From: Planoprotostelium fungivorum
Lineage: Eukaryota > Evosea > Variosea > Cavosteliida > Cavosteliaceae
Direction of reading: 5' to 3'
Length of the DNA: 64,000 nucleotides
Assembly (NCBI GenBank): GCA_003024175.1
Contig: MDYQ01000419.1
Location: forward strand, 153,899 to 217,898
Part shown: one piece after another, positions 35,465 through 46,360 of the stretch
How the letters are laid out: each line of letters starts with the position of its first letter
How positions within the stretch are numbered: position 1 is the stretch's first letter
Notes under the pieces: model-generated
Database searches by the model: none
Seen by the model: only the letters and a program-made list of their open reading frames with translations
What the model was told of the DNA's origin: nothing
Position numbers and translations under genes: made by a program

Positions 35465-38400
35465 TATGCATTGGGCTGTCTTTCTTCTTTTCACGGCAGT
35501 ATTATTGGGCTCAGACGGTATCAAGAGAGACCAATGTACTGTGGAGGGTAAGAAACATTTGAATGATGATATAGTATATCGTCTGATCTCTTAAACACGT
35601 TTTGTGATCAATAATTCCCAAGAGATAGTTTCTGAACTGAGAAACTCTTAATGACCTACTTACATTTTTTCAACCATCACCAAACATTTCAGCTGACATT
35701 CAAAAACAGTCTCAAAGAAAGACCAATACTTTTACCGTTTCACAAGAGCCATCACTGATGGCTCGACTATAGAAGCATATGAGGGTCGGCTATTACATTC
35801 TACAGATCCGCGGGACTCTCATGGATTGAGAGACTCACCATTAGACTTCTATGTAAGTTGGTTGCACTCTCATCTAGCACATTAAATAACACAACACAGG
35901 ATGCACCCCTGTTACCCAGCACCGAAGAAGAGCCAAAGAAGAACAGGTGAATAAGATATTACCTTCATCATAGGCCTCCAAACACAGACCGATCCGGTTC
36001 ACATGTTCCCACATATTGTCACCATCATCATCATCTAAACCGCACAGGAGGGAACGAAAGACAACAACACTCCCCTCACACGTCTCCGTTTCTTCTTACT
36101 CACTTCAATTCCACGACAGGCGAGATTGCATTTTATGTCACCATCTGAAAATCCGACAGACCCATCACCATGTCCTCCGTGCAAAGTTTAGAACTGCGCA
36201 ACAACGACAGAAATGAAGAGCTCATTATACAAGGGGTCTCTGTGGACTCCTCCAACTTCCGCGTTTCTCTTTCAAAACACACCGTAACTCATTTTATTTC
36301 CTTTTATTCTTCCATTTCTCCCTCTCTCACCTCACATCCACTTCCTTTGTACACAGTTTATTCTTTTATTTCTATTCAGTCGCGCCATTGACACTCTCTA
36401 GATCGGAGCTATGTCTATGGGCAACATCACTGTGACGCACCTACCGAGAGAGATGTCGTGTTCAGACAGTAAGATGACAGTCAACACGAATCGAGGACAC
36501 TTCTTCATCACGATACACGGATGTGGCATCTTCTCTCCTTACCGCATTCCTCCCGTCATCAAGGCCAAACTCATGCCCGACTGGGTCTACAATCAGCCAA
36601 TCTCGGTCTACAATCCATTCGCGAAGCCACTGGAGATCCTCGAGGTAAGAGATCCGTCCGTCTACAACGCTCAGATTTCTCACGTTCTCCCAGGTATACA
36701 TATCGGGCGGCCTCATGCTGACCCTTCCCGAAGAGGGAGAGGGAAGTATCGACGACGGTACGAAGCGGCCCGTGTGGACCGTGCCACCCTACGAATCGAG
36801 ACATATCGTTACGGCCGTCTTTCAATCGGCCACGGTGGGAGAGCACGTGGGTTTGGTTTACATTCGCACGAACGCTCACAAGCTGGTCGTGCCCGTGGAG
36901 GTTACTGTCGTCAAGGGTGAGGAGATGTGGCGGGTTGTAGATGGACACTGACCGGGGCAGACGTACTGCAGAGTGTACCGGCTGAATTGGATTTTTCCGT
37001 CATCACCTCGTTCGACCAGACTGTCTCCGGTTCTTTTTCCGTCCTCAATTCAGGACGTAACTACGTAAAGCTGACCAAGATGGTGCACATGGGAGGCGTA
37101 CACGATTACGTAACACCCAGCTGTCAGTTCAGCTTCACCCCTGGGAAGGTGAATGGAGCTGTGGTGACGTGTGATGACGTCATCAGGTCATCACGCCCGC
37201 AGTGCAGAGCTACGCCCTGGGTATCACTTGCTCCTGCCGCAACCACACCCTCCTCGAGAATTTCCCCTCCGACCCCGTTGTAGTTCGCGGAAAGGTCCGT
37301 TTCCCCCCGAAATTTCGCTGACATCTCCAGGTCGCCCTGTACACGAACGAGTCGTCCACCCCCATCGATCTCTCTTACAAACTCCGCGTCTTGATCGGCA
37401 ACATCGAATACGTGAAGAACAGCACGTACTTTGCCGCCAAGCACAGAGACAGCCGCCCTTCACATTCTCACGCCGTCACTCTTTCCAACGATTTTCCATC
37501 TCCCATCGTCGTCTACGCTGCCGAAGTTGTAGATCACCGTTTCGTCATTTCTTCGAGAAATCTTCCCATGGTAGTGCCCCCGAAGACGTCTTGGGTGAGT
37601 GCACGAATGTTTGGGACGATGACGTCATCACGTGCTGAAGAATACAGTCCGGACTCAACATCACCTTCACTCCGGACGGCCCGCAGGAATTTGACTCTCA
37701 CGTTACGCTCATCACGAATCTCTCGCTAGTTACCGTGCCGCTTCACGTCATTCACGGTAAGCTGAACGCCCTCAACGCCTCCCGCATCAATTTGGGAGTC
37801 GTCGCGATTCATCAAGAACATCACGTCTACCTGACAATACGCAACGACAATACGTACACGGTTCCCATACAGTGTGTCATACGCAAGTCCGACTCACAGT
37901 CCGTACGGCTCGATATGTACGAAGGCCCCGAAGGTGAAATCTCGCGGAAAATTCGTAACGAAGCTGAAACAAAACAGGGGGAAACCAATCGTACCGTGGT
38001 AGCATCCACACGACGAGAGAATGCAGTGATCATCGTTCACCCCTTCTCATCGAAGTCTTACCCGGCCACACCGTCTCCTTCTCCCTCCGCATCCCCAACA
38101 CCAGGTGATGACGTCATCATCCATCTACAACTGACTCCTCCAGGCAGGGTACCTTCGTGGAGACCCTGCAGGTGGTCACGCCTTACGAGAGGATTCCGTT
38201 CCGCCTGACGTACCGTGTTGCTCACGGAAATTTCAAATTCATGGACAGCCCCCCCGGTGATGGTAAGCCAACGGTCAGATTTGAGAGCCCCGTATCTTCC
38301 GGTGGATCCGTTATCTCTTTCCTCCACGCCATCAACAGCTTCAAGTGAGTTTCCACTGAAATTTCGGAATTTCGACTCGTAGATGTGACGTACGACAGTT

Positions 38401-41400
38401 TTCCCCTTGCCATATCCGGGTTCACCAGCAGCAATCCTTCCTTCTATCTACAACTCATGCCTCAACCCTTGCAGACGAATCAGACGCAGCACTTTGCCAA
38501 TCTCATCGTAGACCTTCAGAAAAATTCGACCATAGCCGAGATTTCTTCTTCCTTTGTCCACCCCACATCGCGCCTCACACTCAGCCCCCGCGAGAGAAGG
38601 GTATGATGACGTCATCCGCGAATGAGACTGAAATCTGCGATAGCTCGGAGAGTTCATCAGGAATCTTCACGGAACTTTCATGGGCTCGGAATTCAGCCTG
38701 CAGAGTAACATCACGACTCACATTCACTTCCGCGCCGAAGCACAGATTCGATACCATCCAATCATCGTCAACACTACCCAAGAGTTCATCAAGGGTGAGC
38801 GTCTACAACCCGTCACTCCCCCCTCACCCCCCCTCAGGTGGACACTTGACCCCCATCGTGGTGAACAACCCTTCGAATCACCCGATGAAAGTGCAGCTAC
38901 TCAAATTGGTCTGCGACATCGATCAACCTGCCTTCACCATCCATTCTGACAGAAGATGTGACAAGACAGTCGACCACAGCGTACACACCGTGCCGTCTCA
39001 TCACAATGCGACGTTGGGCTGGATACGCTTCAAAGAGATAGCACAGGGCCCCCATTCATGTCACCTCCACGTCAGGAACAATATCACCATGTTTGACGAG
39101 ATCAACCTCATCACTCAGGTGAATATTGATCACGGGAAATTCTACCGTCTACAACGGTGTAGACGGTGAGATGGATACTGAAAGATACAGCAACCACACG
39201 GAACTCTAGTGTCGATCGCTCCCGACGTGGAGATCCAGCAGAGCAGATTGAACAGCAATCCCAACATGGTACCCCTGCCCAGCGGCATCGACTTCTACGT
39301 GGAATTTCAAGCCGAAGACTTCAAGCCTTGTAGAAGACCTTCGTGGCCTCCCTATCTACAATTCCTCCTCGGTAGAAATTCGGTTCAAAGAAGGAACGAG
39401 AGGATCATCAAGAGCTTGACCCTCTACAACACCGGAAATTCCGTCATCCAAGTCGATCACGTGACCATCGACGGCAGAGAATGGTGCGTTGTAGACGGAA
39501 ATTTATCGGAGATTAATTTCATCAGTGACACTCGCGGTGATATCGTCTTCGCTCACTGTGCCCCCTTCACCGTACAGCCTCTATCTACAACGGACATTCT
39601 GCTCCATTTTTCCACGAAATTAGACGAGCTCAAATCCATGCATGACGTCACTCTTCGTCACAGCGGTAACACCCACACCCACAAGCTCATGCTGTCCATA
39701 CCTCAAGACCAACTGTCGACATGCAAGGGAGCTGCGTCGACCGTATCATTCGAGTTCATGATTCAATTGGCCCTGGGCGTCACCTTCTCTATCATCATCA
39801 CCCTCTTACTCCTGTGGTCTACCAGGGAGTACAGAAATTTCTCGGAAAATTACCTCATGGCTCCACTGCAGTCCAGCGTTCACGTGGAACCCGTCGAAAA
39901 TTCAGAAACTCCCCCGCAAATTGTCGTGCCGGACGCTCCATCTACAACGAGCCACACCAGTGGAGGTACCAGCAAGGGAAGAAGGAGAGACTCTGGGAAA
40001 TCTCTCCACGTCGAGCAGCCCGACAAGAGACGGACAAAGACCCCCGAGCCTCAGCGCGAAGCTGCGAGACCGAGCGAGGCTAAAAATAGTGACGCTAAAA
40101 ACAGCGATGCCACGGCGAAGAGATCGAAATCGCCCGAGATCCAGAGAGTACAGCAAATGGAAAAATCCGTGAAAAGGTCCAAGAGCCCGGAGGCCAGGAG
40201 AGCGAAATCTCCCGAACCACAACGAGCCAAATCTGCTCCGACCAAGTCCAAGGAAGACGGAAAACTCGCAGAGATTTCACCGAACTCCGATGTTCCGCAG
40301 AGATCGGAAGTCCTTCCCCGACCCGTAGAAATTTCCTCGAAATTGCTCGACAAGGAGAAGAAGGAAGAGAAGGTGGAAGCGGAAGAACAACGGAAGAATG
40401 CATCCATGGTGGACAAGCCATCTATAGAAGAGAAGAAGTCAACCGTTGCCGTAGAAGAGAAGAAGTCAACTGTTGCCGTAGAAGAGAAGGAGCCAATTGC
40501 AGCTGTAGAAGAGAAGAAGCCAACTGCAGCTGTAGAGGAGAAGAAGCCAACTGCAACTGTAGAGGAGAAGAGGGTGACTACACCAGCCTTTGCGGTGGAG
40601 AAGAAGAACGTACCGTCTACAACGCAAGAAGAGAAGAAGAACGACAATAAGAACAAGAAGGTGAGAAGCCAAGAGAGAGAAGAAAATGAACGATGGTAGG
40701 TTGAACCCCCCAAGGCGAAACCTCAGGCCAAGCCCATCGAAGAGGTTAGACCTCAGGTCAAGCCCATCGAAGAGGTCAAACCTTCAGAGAATGACGAAGT
40801 CAAGAAGGGAAAGAAGGGAAGGAGCTCCACTGGATCAGAAACGTCGACACCTGCGTCGACACCCACCCAGCACAACTTACCAGTGTTGCAGAACGTTACG
40901 TCTCCCACCGCTCCCGCATCCCAACCACCAGCCCCTCAACCTAAGAGATTCCCTCGAGAGATCAAGAAGGTGGGACGATGATGTGGCATAACGTGTGATG
41001 ACGTCATCAGACCCATTCTGGCAAACTGCCGAAGCCGGTGATGCCACCGCAACAGGCGCCTCGCAGCAACAGTCAACCTTCTCTCTTACCTCAACCCCAC
41101 ACATCCAATCAGGAGAAACCAACCAGACGTGCGGCACCTGTCAATCTACAACCCGCCGCTCCGGCCCCTCCCCCGGCCTCCGCCCCCGAAACCATCACTC
41201 CCGTCAAGCAGCGACCCCCTCGCTCCGATGACGTCATCACCCCCACGCTATCCACCATCTACAACGAACCACAACTACTTCCAGACGACATAACTTTCTT
41301 ACCCACCAAGAGTCGACACTTGGGCGCCATCGGAGACAGGCTTCTGCCCAGCAGCCTCAACAGCCCCGGCGGCATCAAGGGTATGGACACTGCCAACGAT

Positions 41401-41800
41401 TCACTCTGCTCCTCTCCCAGAAAAGGTGACGTCATCATCCATCTACAACGAGCCAGTTTCTGACCATCGAACAGGTGGTTCCGCCCTGGGAGCCATCGGC
41501 AGCGGACTCATCGGCAGCGGCCGTTTAGAACCTTTCATGACGACACCTGGTTCCTTCTTTGACGATCTACCTCCTTCGGATGAGTTGACCGCTTTAGAAG
41601 ATGAGCAGGTGTCAGAACCCTCTTGGCTCTACTCTTTCCCCAATCGTTTCGTCCCTTCTTTCTACGGGGAGTCCGACTCCCTCTTCTCTTCGTTTCCTTT
41701 GGCCAGCTCACCACCCGCCATGAGGACGGAAGACTCTTACTTCTCTTCTTCGCTTCTGTTGGGAGAAGGAGAGGAAGAGTTACTCGCGAGAGATATATAA
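35465..41800 (+). CDS. TMEM131: TMEM131 homologue
   Basis: ATG 35465, stop TAA 41798-41800, about 25 exons, probably 1,600-1,700 residues. A signal peptide (MHWAVFLLFTAVLLGS) leads to tandem beta-sandwich (PapD-like/ASPM) modules. Diagnostic pieces: FFITIHGCGIFSPYRIPP, WTVPPYESRHIVTAVF and VYIRTNAHKLVVPVEV, then repeated 'LTLYNTGNSVIQVDHV' strands. A single TM is at about 39770 (IQLALGVTFSIIITLLLLW). The cytoplasmic tail is long, Lys/Glu-rich with 9-residue repeats, then Pro-rich. It ends with FFDDLPPSDELTALE and a Phe/Trp-rich C-terminus like the TRAPP-binding end of animal TMEM131, which helps secrete collagen-like cargo through the ER. Exon joins near 35750, 36140 and 36400 are uncertain. 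Confidence 0.8.
40424..40573 (+). repeat. 27-bp coding tandem repeat (about 5.5 units)
   Basis: Units of gtagaagagaagaagtcaac plus seven bases encode V-E-E-K-K-[S/P]-T-[V/A]-A in the cytoplasmic tail of the TMEM131 homologue. Later units drift (E-P-I, K-P-T). It is a low-complexity expansion within the Lys/Glu-rich linker. Confidence 0.85.
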
Positions 41801-41998
41801 AGATGAAGACGTATGATGTAGAGATGTTGTGATGGTAAGACGAAAGAGTGGTATGTGAGAATCATGAGATGAACAAAGGCAGATGAATTGTATCTGTTGG
41901 AACATTTCACGTCCTTTTGTTCAACCTGGAGCTGGTCGTGATCACGTCGCACCGTGCGAAGCATCGAATCTACGACTGACATCCAGGTCTGAACACCG

Positions 41999-43305
41999 AT
42001 GAATATCCACTGGCTTCATCTAATTATGCGACTCCCTGGATTTGCTGACGCTCTGATGACGCCATCAGACGTCGGGCCGAGGAGTCTCCGCACTCCGATA
42101 CGACATCAATCTAGATCAGAGACGAACATGGCTGAAGGACCTCCCGGTAAGAAACAGAAACGATTGGCTTGCCGAACGTGTAGAAGAACTCACCAATCAT
42201 GCAGTGGAAGTGAGAATGTGTGATACATCGACACACCTGAATTGACACTGAATAGCTCGACCGTGTGAACGGTGTTCTAGCAGAGGTATCGAATGTGTAG
42301 AAGCAGAACCGAGGTGGCCTGCCAAAGTGATCTATTCGCACTATGATGCAGCTAACGTACCTTCTTTTCAATTTGGATTGACGTTTGGAGGTGATCTCTT
42401 TTGATGCGAAGTCCATTACTCAATGAGAAACAGAGGATGAAATGTGGTCAGAGTTGGAAGCTTCTTGGCCGACTGCAGAATCAGAGGCAGATCCACCTTC
42501 TTTTCGACACAAGAACCCTGGAAACTTGATACTGTGCAGATATGTTCGCCAACATGAAGAGAGGTGAGATCGAGCATCGATTTGGACCTCGCTGATCCAT
42601 GTCAGCGGTTTATTACGAGTAGACCCTCAGATGAGAGAGTCTTGTGAGTCCATCACGGCGAAGGTGGTGGAACATTGAAGAATCAACCTCACACGGAATC
42701 AGATCGATAGCGTGAGGAAATTCTTGAACGACCAACAGAAAGAAGACCTTCGTCTGGGTTTCTTCCAACAACTCCAGGTAGGATGCATCATACGTCGATC
42801 TCCCTCTCACGATCATTAGACATACGCAGAAGCCGCCCACCTCTCCGACACGTGCACTCTCGTGTGGGATAGAGCCATGGTAGTTCATGTTGTCAATCAA
42901 CCTGCCGCAGAGCTGCTGGGTTGGAGGTATCCTCTACCTAGTAAGGATACACACCAATTGATAAGAGTGAGAAGAGGATGAGATCGTCCTTCTCATGCTC
43001 GAACAGATGTTTTCTCCCGAGATGGCACAGATGATCATCAAGAACGTCCTTCGGGTGCATTTAGACACCATGAAAGAATCTGTCGTCTGTCGATCGACCT
43101 TCTCTCGAGTGGACTTCATGGTGAGACGGGAAACATCATGACGACGTGATGTTGACGACATCAGGATGCGCCGAATTATAAGACGTGCAATTTCGTCTTG
43201 TCGGTGAAGAGAGACCTCATGATGTTGCCACAACTCTTTGTCCTTCAGATCATACCCGATCCCCCACCCACAGAGAGGGATGGTATGGGAATATCAGTTG
43301 TATAA
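41999..43305 (+). CDS. Zn2Cys6-PAS transcription factor (AcuK/ERT1-like) 1
   Basis: Start at ATG 41999 or, more conservatively, ATG 42128 (MAEGPPGKKQKR). Stop TAA 43303-43305. A fungal-type binuclear zinc cluster spans an intron: LACRTCRRTHQSC, then RPCERCSSRGIEC (C-x2-C-x6-C...C-x2-C-x6-C). Further exons give an acidic linker, helix QQKEDLRLGFFQQL, a PAS-like segment (MVVHVVNQPAAELLGW) and a closing strand CNFVLSVKRDLMMLPQLFV. This zinc cluster plus C-terminal PAS order is that of the AcuK/AcuM/ERT1 gluconeogenesis regulators of fungi. Some inner splices (42360-42700) are unresolved. A paralogue lies at 55902-57430. Confidence 0.65.
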
Positions 43306-44933
43306 AGTAATTGTCGATTATCTTCGGCGTCCCCTGTTGATCACTTTTGTGAGACGGACAGTCGTGAAGCGAAATCAAATGGATGTGATTCAATAAAGTG
43401 ATCTACAGAGAGATAGTGTCTTCAAGGTGGTGGCTGTGAGACAACTTGATCGGATGATGATGGATGACGATGATCAGGTGACGGCTCTTCACCTTATTCG
43501 ATTCTCCACGACACCCTTGAATCCTCTCGCATCCCTCATCATCACGGTCGACTTTACATCTGACGCGACTGCAACTACGGCTGTACCACTAGTCTTCAGG
43601 CAGATAGCTTCAGCGTCACCAACTGTAACGTCCGGGTGGCCAACTGTGTCATGTCTTTTTGAAGCTCCTGAGAATAGATTCTTCCTTTCCTTTCCTTTCC
43701 TTCTTCTCGCAGAGTTGATGACGGATGATGTTCATCAAGATAGACCAAGTCGATCATTTAGATGGGACCTCTCAGAGACTCTGATGCTTGCCCCCGGAAC
43801 AAGACATCACTTGATCTACACTTTCTGTTTCAGGTGACCTCGCAATCAAGAGAATGGGAGTTGGGTATCGCAAGGCACCGCAGACCTGCCTTCAAAAGAA
43901 CGGGCGGAACGCCCGGTCACGTGACCATAGAATCCTCCATGTCCTTCAAATTTTACGGTTGTTAACGTCAAAGTCACGTTTAGATGCGGAGAAAGCAGGA
44001 TTGTAACGGTAAGTGGTTCCGGCAAATCATTTTCTGCTCAGCACACACAGGAGCAAGCCAACAACAGCTTCACAGCCACAACAACCATGGAACATCCTAG
44101 ACTGAGACGCAAGTCGTAACGTCCGAATGCACTCCTACACAAGATCTCTTCTGATCAACAACACATGGGCTTACATCCTCTTTGGAACCTCCTTGGGATC
44201 TCTCCAAGAGCCAAATTCTTCACTGCCCCACCGACTGTGACAAGATCAACCCTCGACTCTTCCATCTGAGCACCACCTCCAAGAGGACCCTCACAACTGC
44301 ACGAGAGAAGACAAGAACGTGTCCCCAGCCACCTTCAACGACCAAGTCAAACGACAGTGACCACAAGTAGCGTCTGCTCTCCTTTCGAGGATGATCACAC
44401 ACTGTCGTCCCTGAGTTGGCGATGTGAGGTGACGATGCTGCTATCAGGAGTCAGACCGACAACCGAAGGATGATGTGCGGCCAGTATGCTTTCGGGCAGA
44501 AGACCGTTTGTCATTGCATCGACCGCACAGAAGATGATTCACGAAAGTGTTTGATTCTGGCCGGAGTGGAGCAACCCTTTCGAGGGTCTCTACGATGAAG
44601 GCAGGCGAGCGTCTGACGAGGCTGTGGTGTACGGAGTATGGCCGTACCCAGCCCAGATAGAGTATTGGCGTTCCTGCCCCTTCTGATTGTGCCGTGAGAC
44701 GATCACCGACACACACTGCGTACGATGATGACGATTTTGAATAAATGAACTGCGTCGAATCTGCTTCCCTTCATCTTGTCTTTCTTGTTCTCTCACTTTC
44801 CGTCTCAACTTTGTGAGTTCACGACTAAGACGAGGAGATGCAAATCATTTCTCGAATTTGGGACTTTTTTAATTTCTTAGATCGACGGATTACAACGACC
44901 AGTTAAGATGATCATCAATCACAGCCCTCGATC
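43306..44933. other. unresolved Cys-rich coding-like stretch, possibly broken gene
   Basis: Several plus-strand fragments look coding but sit in different frames that simple GT-AG introns do not connect: SVTNCNVRVANCVMS (near 43614), RWDLSETLMLAPGTRHHLIY (near 43757), PPCPSNFTVVNVKVTFRCGE (near 43936), LINNTWAYILFGTSLGSL (near 44155), GQKTVCHCIDRT (near 44497) and NPFEGLYDEGRRASDEAVVY (near 44571). They suggest a secreted Cys-rich protein. The frame breaks may mean a pseudogene, sequencing indels or an unusual splice pattern. The last 150 bp hold the TruB promoter. Confidence 0.35.
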
Positions 44934-46125
44934 ATGCCGAGGTACCCAAAGTCATTCTCCGCCCCATCCAGTATACAAGGTGTCTTTGGGATCATCAAAC
45001 CTGTTGGGCTGCACTCCAACACATGTGTTAAGGTACCCTTCGATCACATCTACGATTGACCCGCACAGATCATAAAGAGAGAGGTCAATGCAAGATTAGA
45101 ATGTAAATTGGGCGTAGGCCACGGTGGTTCATTAGATCCATTTGCCACGGGGGTGTTGGGTGATCATCTATGAAGGATCGCATCACTGATGCATACAGCG
45201 ATTGGAATTGGTAGAGGATGTAAATCTCTGACAGATTTTCTAAAGGGTGACAAGGTGTGTCCATTTCCGTACATCTGAATCAACGAAGAATAGGAATACA
45301 CCGTGAAGGGTAAACTGGGTCAAGCTACAGACACACAGGACGTGACAGGAGGGGTGAGACGATGAGAATGACATCACATCACCCTGAATCATTTCGAAAA
45401 GGTCGTGAATCAGACCGGTTTCGATCATGTAACACAAGACCTCTTAGTCCAACACTTGACAAATTTCAAAGGAAAGATCATGCAGACCCCGCCAGCGTGA
45501 GATGACATCTCGTGCCGCCATCCATCTGATCACCTGCCAGTTATTCTGCCATTCGTGTCAATGGAGTTCGATCTTACAGTGCGGCCAGAAAAGGATTAGA
45601 ATTTGAGATACAACCTCGTGAAGTGTTCGTCAAGGTGAACTCTTTAGAATCCAACGAAGAAGAGTGGAGACCGTTCTGACTCTCATCCAGGACATCGAAC
45701 TGCTCACGTTCGAACCACCTTTCTTCGAGGTGCGTTGTAGATGGATGTGACGTCATCTGACATCATCACAGCTGAAGATGTCCGTGTCTTCTGGTACTTA
45801 CGTTCGGACGATCGTGCATGATTTGGGGATACAAATGAACACGTACGCACACGCAGTCGAATTAGATCGTCGTAGAGTGGTGAGATCATCAGGATCATCA
45901 TCATGATCATCACAATCATCTCCACGATCATCACGTTCATCTCCACGATGGGCTGATGTGATACAGGGTATCATCAAGGCGGAGGACTGTCTACAACTAG
46001 AAAGTCAATGGAGGGACCCAGACGAGATCATCGAAGCCATGAAGAGGTGCGAGAGACTAGAGAAGGAAGAGAAAGAGAAGAAGATCCTCAGAGATTTCAA
46101 CAAGATGTTTCCCATGATAAAATGA
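44934..46125 (+). CDS. PUS4: tRNA pseudouridine-55 synthase (TruB/PUS4)
   Basis: ATG 44934, stop TGA 46123-46125, about eight exons, about 290 residues. TruB motifs: GVFGIIKPVGLHSN (motif I), VGHGGSLDPFATGVL (motif II with catalytic Asp), FKGKIMQTPPAYSAIRVNG and SGTYVRTIVHDLG (motif III with the conserved Arg). It makes pseudouridine at position 55 in the T-loop of tRNAs, and may modify mRNAs. There is no PUA domain; the C-terminus is a charged helix (RLEKEEKEKKILRDF). No mitochondrial presequence is obvious. Confidence 0.9.
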
Positions 46126-46360
46126 GATGAACGAGCCATTCGACATTGTCTTAAAGAGAGTGTCCTGTAGTTCCTATTGAAGTACGATGTGAAAGATTTG
46201 AACGCGTATCGTACCTGAGGGTACATCCACACCGATGCAACACAAAATTGAAATCGAGCCACCGTCTCATTCAGAGACTCGTCACAGTAAGACCACTCAT
46301 CCAGACATCACACGTATTTCTACATCACACGTATTTCTACATCATCATCTATTCTCTAGA
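46126..46360. other. intergenic with a short direct repeat
   Basis: Lies between convergent genes. Around 46307-46345 the phrase cacacgtatttctacat is repeated in tandem twice. No gene was identified. Confidence 0.5.

Noticed and set aside
40051-40713. 220-residue minus-strand ORF rich in Ser/Phe/Val
   Set aside because: Antisense of the Lys/Glu-rich repeat tail of the TMEM131 homologue; GAAGAGAAG on the sense strand reads as Ser/Phe/Leu on the other.
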